Assembly: GCF_001854865.1 (NCBI RefSeq)
Contig: NZ_MDDW01000028.1
Coordinates: 139,024 to 150,154, forward strand
Source of the DNA: Rhizobium sp. LCM 4573
GTDB lineage: Bacteria > Pseudomonadota > Alphaproteobacteria > Rhizobiales > Rhizobiaceae
Direction: 5' to 3'
Length of the DNA stretch: 11,131 bases
This document shows, in pieces, positions 7,117-11,131 of the stretch; the stretch's first letter is position 1, and the number at the start of each line of letters is the position of its first letter. A program made the position numbers and the translations under genes. The notes below the pieces were generated by a model. It searched no databases, was not told the origin of the DNA, and was given only the letters and a program-made list of their open reading frames with translations.

Positions 7117-8829
7117 ATGCCTTCCGAAAACAAGAGCGTCCACACGCATCTCGGGCTTTCTCGTGATTTCGCGATGAGCCGCCGGCAACTTCTCGGCTCT
7201 GCCGCCACCGGCGCTGCCGCCGCCGCTCTCAGCCTCCCCGCACTGCCGAGCTGGGCAGCTCCCGAGGAAAAAGCGGTCGATGTCCTCCTTATCGGCGGCG
7301 GCATCATGAGCGCCACGCTCGGCGTCCTGCTGAGAGAGCTGGAGCCCTCCTGGACGATCGAGATGATCGAGCGGCTGGATGACGTGGCGCTGGAAAGCTC
7401 CAACGGCTGGAACAATGCCGGTACCGGCCATTCGGCGCTCGCCGAGCTCAATTACACGCCCGAAGACGTGAACGGCAATGTCCAGATCGGCAGGGCGGTG
7501 GAGATCAATGAAGCGTTTCAGATCTCCCGCCAGTTCTTCGCCCATCAGATGGATATGGGCGTCCTGAAGGAGCCACGCTCCTTCATCAACTCCACGCCGC
7601 ATATGAGCTTCGTCTGGGGAGACGAGAATGTCGCGTTCCTGCAAAAGCGCCACGAGGCGCTGAAGGGGAGCGCGCTCTTCTCCGGAATGCGCTTCTCCAC
7701 CGATCATGACGAGATCGCCGAATGGGTGCCGCTCATGATCGAGGGCCGCGATCCGTCGCAGAGGATCGCCGCCACCTGGAGCCCGCTCGGGACCGATGTG
7801 AATTTCGGTGAGATCACCCGCCAATATGTCGGGCATCTGAAACAGCAGCCCACTTTCAAACTGCACACCTCGTCGGAAGTGCGGGATATCCGCCGCAACG
7901 ACGACGGCACCTGGAGCGTCAGCTACGTCGATACGAAGGACGGCTCGCAGAAGGGCACTACCAGGGCGAAGTTCCTGTTCCTCGGCGCCGGCGGCGCCGC
8001 TCTGCCGCTGCTTCAGATGTCGGGCATTCCCGAGGGGGATGATTATGCGGGCTTCCCCGTGGGCGGGTCGTTCCTCGTCTGCGAACGGCCGGAGATCGTG
8101 AACAGGCATCTCGCCAAGGCCTATGGCCAGGCGTCCGTCGGCGCGCCGCCGATGTCGGTCCCGCATCTCGATACCCGCATGCTCGACGGCAAGCGGGTGA
8201 TCCTTTTCGGACCCTTCGCCACCTTCTCGACCAAGTTCCTGAAGGACGGTTCCTATTTCGATCTGCCGGCCTCCGTCACGCTCGAAAACATCTGGCCGAT
8301 GCTGAAGGTCGGCATGGACGAGTTTGGTCTTGTCCAATACCTGGCCGGACAGTTGATGATGTCCGATGAGGATCATCTGACGGCGCTGCGCGAATATTTC
8401 CCGCAGGCCAATGCCGAGGATTGGCGCCTGTGGCAGGCCGGCCAGCGCGTGCAGATCATCAAGCGCGATGCGGAAAAGGGCGGCGTCCTGAAGCTGGGCA
8501 CGGAAATCGTGGCGTCCGGGGATGGCAGCATCGCCGCGCTGCTCGGTGCTTCGCCGGGCGCGTCCACCGCGGCACCCATCATGCTGGATGTGCTCAAGAA
8601 GGTTTTCCCGGAGCGGCTCGCAACGCCCGAATGGCAGGAAAAGGTCCGCAGGATCGTTCCGAGCTACGGTATGAAGCTCAATGAAAATCCGGAGATCCTT
8701 GCGAGAGAATGGGCCGCCACCAGCGAACGGCTGCAACTGGCCATCGCTCCGCCCGCCATCGATACGTCCGCTCTGGGAGCTCCCGCGCCGGCTGGCGAGG
8801 TTCCCCGCGTTCCGGACATGGCGCTTTAG
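7117..8829 (+). CDS. mqo: Malate:quinone oxidoreductase
   Basis: A 570-residue FAD enzyme that oxidises malate to oxaloacetate and passes electrons to the quinone pool, a membrane-linked alternative to malate dehydrogenase. The FAD-binding fold starts at [15 protein letters not shown] (55-69). [61 protein letters not shown] and [15 protein letters not shown] are close to the E. coli Mqo sequence as I remember it, and the C-terminus ends in ...MAL as there. The first 48 residues form an export-like signal with a twin-arginine motif SRRQLLG (21-27), a hydrophobic Ala/Leu stretch and a possible cleavage after SWA (45-47). Start 7117 has AAGG six bases ahead; an internal ATG at 7174 would still keep the RR motif. 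Neighbours on both sides are on the opposite strand, so mqo is its own unit. Confidence 0.95.
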   Translation: MPSENKSVHTHLGLSRDFAMSRRQLLGSAATGAAAAALSLPALPSWAAPEEKAVDVLLIGGGIMSATLGVLLRELEPSWTIEMIERLDDVALESSNGWNNAGTGHSALAELNYTPEDVNGNVQIGRAVEINEAFQISRQFFAHQMDMGVLKEPRSFINSTPHMSFVWGDENVAFLQKRHEALKGSALFSGMRFSTDHDEIAEWVPLMIEGRDPSQRIAATWSPLGTDVNFGEITRQYVGHLKQQPTFKLHTSSEVRDIRRNDDGTWSVSYVDTKDGSQKGTTRAKFLFLGAGGAALPLLQMSGIPEGDDYAGFPVGGSFLVCERPEIVNRHLAKAYGQASVGAPPMSVPHLDTRMLDGKRVILFGPFATFSTKFLKDGSYFDLPASVTLENIWPMLKVGMDEFGLVQYLAGQLMMSDEDHLTALREYFPQANAEDWRLWQAGQRVQIIKRDAEKGGVLKLGTEIVASGDGSIAALLGASPGASTAAPIMLDVLKKVFPERLATPEWQEKVRRIVPSYGMKLNENPEILAREWAATSERLQLAIAPPAIDTSALGAPAPAGEVPRVPDMAL

Positions 8830-8861
8830 GGCCGTCAGCCCCGAAACTCCTTGAGAAAACG

Positions 8862-8881
8862 CGGCCTGCTTCGGCAGGCCG
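8862..8881 (-). terminator. Terminator between convergent mqo and acylphosphatase genes
   Basis: GGCCTGC / GCAGGCC with a TTCG tetraloop (8863-8880), extended by one C-G pair. Read on the minus strand the stem abuts the acylphosphatase stop codon (8882-8884) and is followed by GCGTTTTC, so it serves that gene best. On the plus strand it lies 33 bases after the mqo stop but lacks a T run. An 11-base direct repeat GGCCGTCAGCC at 8830-8840 and 8877-8887 flanks it. Confidence 0.7.
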
Positions 8882-9166
8882 TCAGCCGGTGATGCGGAAT
8901 TCGCTCGGCATCTCGGCAGGGGCGGCCGGTTGCGTTTCCACGCTGGAAACCGAGGCGGCCGGCGGCCCGCGCCGCAAGCGTTCGATCATGGCCGCGACAG
9001 CGGCCTTCGGGCCGGCGATCAGGGCGGCCACTGAACCATCCGCTTCGTTGCGAACCCAGCCGGTGAGGCCGAGCCGCACCGCCTCGTTACGCGTCCAGAC
9101 ACGAAAGCTGACGCCCTGCACCCTGCCTGTTACCCGCGCCAGCACGGCTTCATGATCGTCGGACAT
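8882..9166 (-). CDS. acyP: Acylphosphatase
   Basis: A 94-residue enzyme that hydrolyses acyl phosphates such as carbamoyl phosphate or 1,3-bisphosphoglycerate. The family signature is clear: [19 protein letters not shown] (11-29) with catalytic R22, and [14 protein letters not shown] (33-46) with catalytic N40. Length is typical. The frame is open for 45 more codons upstream, but that part has no family similarity; ATG 9166 gives the normal N-terminus, with a weak GGGAA eight bases ahead. A TTGACG on the minus strand at 9217-9222 could be the -35 box, though I see no good -10. It is convergent with mqo and shares a hairpin with it. The gene is usually solitary, and its physiological substrate is not known from context. 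Confidence 0.92.
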   Translation of the reverse strand: MSDDHEAVLARVTGRVQGVSFRVWTRNEAVRLGLTGWVRNEADGSVAALIAGPKAAVAAMIERLRRGPPAASVSSVETQPAAPAEMPSEFRITG

Positions 9167-9308
9167 GAGCGTTTTCCCATCTGCCAATACCGTTGAGATG
9201 GAAACCCGGCAGATAGCGTCAAGGGTGGGGAATAGTTGGCGGGCCAGAGGGGCTGGGCGAGAAATAAACTCGATCGGTGAGCGAGGCACCAGCGTTGCCA
9301 CGCACTCC

Positions 9309-9396
9309 CGTCATCCCTGTCCTCGGACTTGATCCGGGGATCAGTCACAGGGATCCAGCCGCCGCGCGTCTGCACGGCGAGAGGACTCCTTGAGTC
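9309..9396 (+). repeat. Palindromic dispersed repeat, copy A (long form)
   Basis: Outer arms ATCCCTGT (9313-9320) and ACAGGGAT (9347-9354) enclose an inner hairpin TGATCC-GG-GGATCA (9330-9343), itself flanked by GAC and GTC. Downstream follow CGCCG / CGGCG (9360-9364 and 9375-9379) and GACTC-CTT-GAGTC (9384-9396), so the element is a string of three hairpins. Its ends, CGTCATCCCTGT and GTCACAGGGATCCAG, recur exactly in copy B on the other strand. The translated peptide on the minus strand (GWIPVTDPRIKSED) is of a type I have often seen as spurious short frames in rhizobial repeats. The right limit is uncertain. Confidence 0.75.
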
Positions 9397-9469
9397 ACGC
9401 AGTGTCTACCTAACTGGAATAGGCCCATAAACCTTTGCGAGTATGTCGCTCTCATGCAATCATCGCCGC

Positions 9470-9757
9470 ATGCGCTGTGGCTATGTCTACATCCTGGCAT
9501 CGAAACGAAACGGCACGCTCTATACCGGCATGACCAGCGATCTTCCCGGCCGCCTCTATGAACATCAGAACGAGCTGACGCCGGGTTTCACCAGCCGCTA
9601 CGGGGTCAAGACGCTGGTCTGGTTCGAAATCCATGATCTGGTGGTGGATGCCATCCGGCGGGAAAAGACCATCAAAAAATGGCCGAGAGCGTGGAAGCTC
9701 AATTTGATCGAAAGCGTCAATCCGGAATGGGAGGACATTTCTCCCTGGCTTCTATGA
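9470..9757 (+). CDS. Solo GIY-YIG domain protein (putative endonuclease)
   Basis: A 95-residue protein made of one GIY-YIG nuclease domain, similar to the YhbQ/UPF0213 group. The two half motifs are GYVYI (4-8) and LYTG (17-20); R28 in LPGRLYEH and E65 in RREKTIKKW match the conserved arginine and metal-binding glutamate. The tail NPEWEDISPWLL is typical of solo GIY-YIG proteins in alphaproteobacteria. Such proteins are predicted DNA-cleaving enzymes with little known role. The frame also allows ATG 9443 (nine more residues, MSLSCNHRR); neither start has a clear ribosome binding site, and 9470 is chosen because relatives begin just before GYVYI. It is isolated, and inverted copies of one palindromic repeat lie on each side, at 9309-9358 and 9796-9826. 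Confidence 0.85.
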   Translation: MRCGYVYILASKRNGTLYTGMTSDLPGRLYEHQNELTPGFTSRYGVKTLVWFEIHDLVVDAIRREKTIKKWPRAWKLNLIESVNPEWEDISPWLL

Positions 9758-9774
9758 ATTTCAAAGTGTCTTTT

Positions 9775-9826
9775 GCGCCCAAGGACTTGGTCGCGCTGGA
9801 TCCCTGTGACAAGCACAGGGATGACG
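9775..9826 (-). repeat. Palindromic dispersed repeat, copy B (short form)
   Basis: The main stem, read on the plus strand, is ATCCCTGTG (9800-9808) and CACAGGGAT (9814-9822), flanked by CTGG and GACG. Read on the minus strand it has the same ends as copy A but only GCTT in the middle instead of A's 23-base hairpin module. A second hairpin GCG-C-CCAAG / CTTGG-T-CGC (9775-9794) lies beside it, 17 bases after the GIY-YIG stop, so the element may also end that transcript. Confidence 0.75.
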
Positions 9827-10133
9827 GAGGAAAGGGCGGTGCTCGAAGAAAGTTTCACCCTTCTTCATCCCCGCCCTTCAATTCTCCCCCATAATCCCTC
9901 TCGTCCCGTTTCGGCTGCACCGGAAAAGCATCGCCGGCGAGATGGGGCCGGTGCCCTTTCGGTCTGCTGGTGATGCAGGCGGATCGTCAGGGGCTGCGTA
10001 GAAAATGGTCCCCCTCTCGCCTGAAAGATGGCGGGGCGTGCGTGTGTCGCACACAACCCGGTATGGCAATCCGCAAGGACATAAGCCCATATCGCCGCAG
10101 AGGGACCGGAGTTGCGCGGAAAAACACACCGAA

Positions 10134-10189
10134 CGGGACACGTCGCGTGTCACCTACAAAACTAAATACGAGACACCCGACGTGTCCCG
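10134..10189. repeat. Large inverted repeat with self-palindromic arms
   Basis: Perfect 12-bp arms CGGGACACGTCG (10134-10145) and CGACGTGTCCCG (10178-10189), then a C-C mismatch, then five more pairs GTGTC (10147-10151) / GACAC (10172-10176), around an AT-rich 20-base loop. Each arm can also fold on itself: GACACG-TCG-CGTGTC (10137-10151) and GACAC-CCGAC-GTGTC (10172-10186). On the minus strand a five-T run lies about nine bases past the stem, so a weak terminator in that direction is possible. No gene on that strand is nearby to need it. Confidence 0.75.
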
Positions 10190-10252
10190 GCCGAAACAAA
10201 GCAACCGAGATCGCCAAGGGAGGCGTTTGCCTGCTCGTCACCCTCGGGCAAG

Positions 10253-10286
10253 TGATCCCTGGATTAAATCCGAGGACGATCCGGGG
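10253..10286 (-). repeat. Diverged palindromic repeat, copy C (inner module only)
   Basis: The 25 bases at 10253-10277 match the reverse complement of copy A positions 9319-9343 at 22 of 25 sites; all three differences are transitions. The following GATCCGGGG differs from A. The outer ATCCCTGT / ACAGGGAT arms are not present, so it appears to be a decayed or partial copy of the long form. Confidence 0.6.
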
Positions 10287-10379
10287 ACCCGGAGCCTAAA
10301 AACACTTGCCTTCCGTCTCGCGTCATGGTTTGACCCGGCATTTCAAGGGCCCGTTGCCCGTCAATCAGCAGGAATACCC

Positions 10380-10835
10380 ATGCCCGCTACAAAGCCCCAT
10401 CTCCTGATCGTCGAGGCTCGCTTCTACGACGACATGGCCGACGCGCTGCTCGAAGGCGCGACCGCAGCCCTCGAAGAAGCCGGTGCGACCTATGAGGTGG
10501 TGACCGTTCCCGGCGCACTGGAAATCCCGCCGGCGATCGCCATGGCGCTCGATGCGGCGGAAGAGGGCGGAACGGAGTATCATGGCTTCGTCGCGCTCGG
10601 CATGGTCATTCGCGGCGAAACCTATCATTTCGATATCGTCGCCAACGAATCCTCCCGCGCGCTGATGGATCTGGCGGTTTCGGAATCCCTGCCGATCGGC
10701 AACGGCATTCTGACGGTCGAGAATGACGAGCAGGCCTGGGCGCGCGCCCGCCGCTCGGATAAGGACAAGGGCGGCTTTGCCGCCCGTGCCGCGCTGACGA
10801 TGATCGCGCTGCGCGAGAAGTTGAATGGTGGTTGA
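10380..10835 (+). CDS. ribH: 6,7-dimethyl-8-ribityllumazine synthase (RibH1 type)
   Basis: A 151-residue enzyme that condenses the ribityl pyrimidine with dihydroxybutanone phosphate to form lumazine, the substrate of RibE. Motifs: EARFYDD (12-18) at the substrate pocket, VPGALEIP (43-50), and [14 protein letters not shown] (74-87) with the catalytic H83 and phosphate-binding RGE, and [14 protein letters not shown] near the end. The sequence is close to Brucella RibH1 as I remember it, including the ARFYDD segment; many Rhizobiales also have a RibH2 elsewhere. The open frame runs back to 10005 through repeats, but ATG 10380 has AGGAA (10370-10374) five bases ahead and gives the family N-terminus. 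It is 3.9 kb away from ribE and is followed at once by nusB. Confidence 0.95.
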   Translation: MPATKPHLLIVEARFYDDMADALLEGATAALEEAGATYEVVTVPGALEIPPAIAMALDAAEEGGTEYHGFVALGMVIRGETYHFDIVANESSRALMDLAVSESLPIGNGILTVENDEQAWARARRSDKDKGGFAARAALTMIALREKLNGG

Positions 10836-10839
10836 GAAA

Positions 10840-11131
10840 ATGGCGAAAGACCCGGAACAGCCGGTCAGAACGGCCAATCAGCGCGGAGCGGCGCGCCTCG
10901 CCGCCGTGCAGGCGCTTTATCAGATGGATGTGGGCGGCACCGGCGTTTTGGAAGTGGTGGCCGAATACGAAGCCCACCGCCTCGGCCAGGAGCTCGACGG
11001 CGATACCTATCTGAAGGCGGACGCAGCCTGGTTCCGTTCGATCGTCTCCGGCGTCGTTCGCGATCAGACGAAGATCGACCCGCTGATCCGCTCGTCGCTG
11101 CAGGAGGACTGGCCGCTTTCGCGCCTCGATT
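10840..11131 (+). CDS. nusB: Transcription antitermination factor NusB (5' part)
   Basis: The first 97 residues of NusB, which with NusE binds boxA RNA to allow read-through of rRNA operons; the gene runs off the right edge. [21 protein letters not shown] (13-33) is the conserved first helix region; the segment to WPLSRLD fits rhizobial NusB. Three in-frame starts exist: ATG 10825 and GTG 10828, both overlapping the end of ribH, and ATG 10840, four bases after the ribH stop. 10825 has GAGAAG four bases ahead and would add MVVEK; 10840 is given as the conservative choice. ribH-nusB pairing is common in bacteria and implies one transcript. Confidence 0.93.
   Translation, partial: MAKDPEQPVRTANQRGAARLAAVQALYQMDVGGTGVLEVVAEYEAHRLGQELDGDTYLKADAAWFRSIVSGVVRDQTKIDPLIRSSLQEDWPLSRLD

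Larger units (their letters stand above)
9758..10379. other. Long intergenic region rich in hairpins before ribH
   Basis: 622 bases in which I see no protein gene: the open frames lack ribosome binding sites and domain similarity. It holds repeat copy B, then a chain of imperfect hairpins. These are 9832-9878 (AAGGGCGG / CCGCCCTT with an inner GAAGAA / TTCTTC), 9917-9954 (GCACCGG / CCGGTGC with an inner CATC / GATG), 9976-10023 (CAGGCG / CGCCTG with an inner AGGGG / CCCCT) and 10042-10054 (GTGTG-TCG-CACAC). A large inverted repeat at 10134-10189 and repeat copy C follow. This could be a mosaic of rhizobial intergenic elements (RIME-like) or contain a structured RNA gene. I did not find FMN-riboswitch sequence signatures upstream of ribH. 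Confidence 0.6.

Noticed and set aside
7105..8736. 543-codon open frame antisense to mqo
   Set aside because: mqo is certain on the plus strand; this frame is explained by third-position GC bias.
9167..9301. N-terminal extension of the acylphosphatase
   Set aside because: These 45 residues have no family similarity and the 94-residue protein is the usual length.
9598..9858. 86-codon minus-strand frame containing SVIPVLVTGIQ
   Set aside because: This peptide is the translation of repeat copy B and such frames recur as spurious annotations; the rest is antisense to the GIY-YIG gene.
9309..10290. CRISPR array
   Set aside because: Only three diverged repeat copies in mixed orientation with unequal spacing and no cas genes.
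10005..10379. N-terminal extension of RibH through the repeats
   Set aside because: It translates repeat copy C and the large inverted repeat, and the ribosome binding site is at 10370.
9758..10379. FMN riboswitch before ribH
   Set aside because: The conserved RFN sequence blocks could not be found; hairpins alone are not evidence for it.

Overview
The window reads as the chromosome of an alphaproteobacterium, most likely Rhizobiaceae (Rhizobium / Agrobacterium / Ensifer / Shinella type). The reasons are the high GC with strong G/C third-position bias, the gene order ldtR - ldtP - glyA - nrdR - ribD - ribE ... ribH - nusB that I associate with Rhizobiales, and short palindromic intergenic repeats of the kind scattered through rhizobial genomes. 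The assignment rests on recognition of proteins and order; no database search was possible.

Left part (1-2812), envelope module: the end of a small membrane protein gene, then an AT-rich regulatory stretch, a MarR-type regulator of the LdtR family (542-1057) with its own terminator, a 361-base gap, and an L,D-transpeptidase with peptidoglycan-binding and YkuD domains (1419-2756) that carries a twin-arginine-type signal and is followed by a clear intrinsic terminator. In related organisms LdtR controls the transpeptidase gene, linking cell-wall cross-linking to stress.

Middle part (2813-6454), housekeeping operon: glyA, nrdR, ribD and ribE run in one direction with gaps of 39 bases, 4 bases and a 1-base overlap. 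They join one-carbon metabolism, control of ribonucleotide reductase and riboflavin synthesis. ribD contains a small perfect hairpin inside its reading frame that looks inserted.

Right-middle part (6455-9166), genes that split the riboflavin cluster: a GNAT acetyltransferase on the minus strand whose stop lies 3 bases from the ribE stop, a divergently transcribed malate:quinone oxidoreductase (mqo) with a twin-arginine-type signal and a good sigma70-like promoter, and a minus-strand acylphosphatase convergent with mqo.

Right part (9167-11131): about 1.2 kb with only one small gene, a solo GIY-YIG domain protein, bracketed by two inverted copies of a palindromic repeat. A further 600 bases before ribH hold a chain of hairpins, a 12+5 bp inverted repeat and a third, diverged repeat copy. 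Then ribH (lumazine synthase) and the start of nusB close the window.

The genes are mostly ordinary. The part most worth following up is 9300-10290: the GIY-YIG gene with its flanking inverted palindromes, and the hairpin chain of unknown role beside it.
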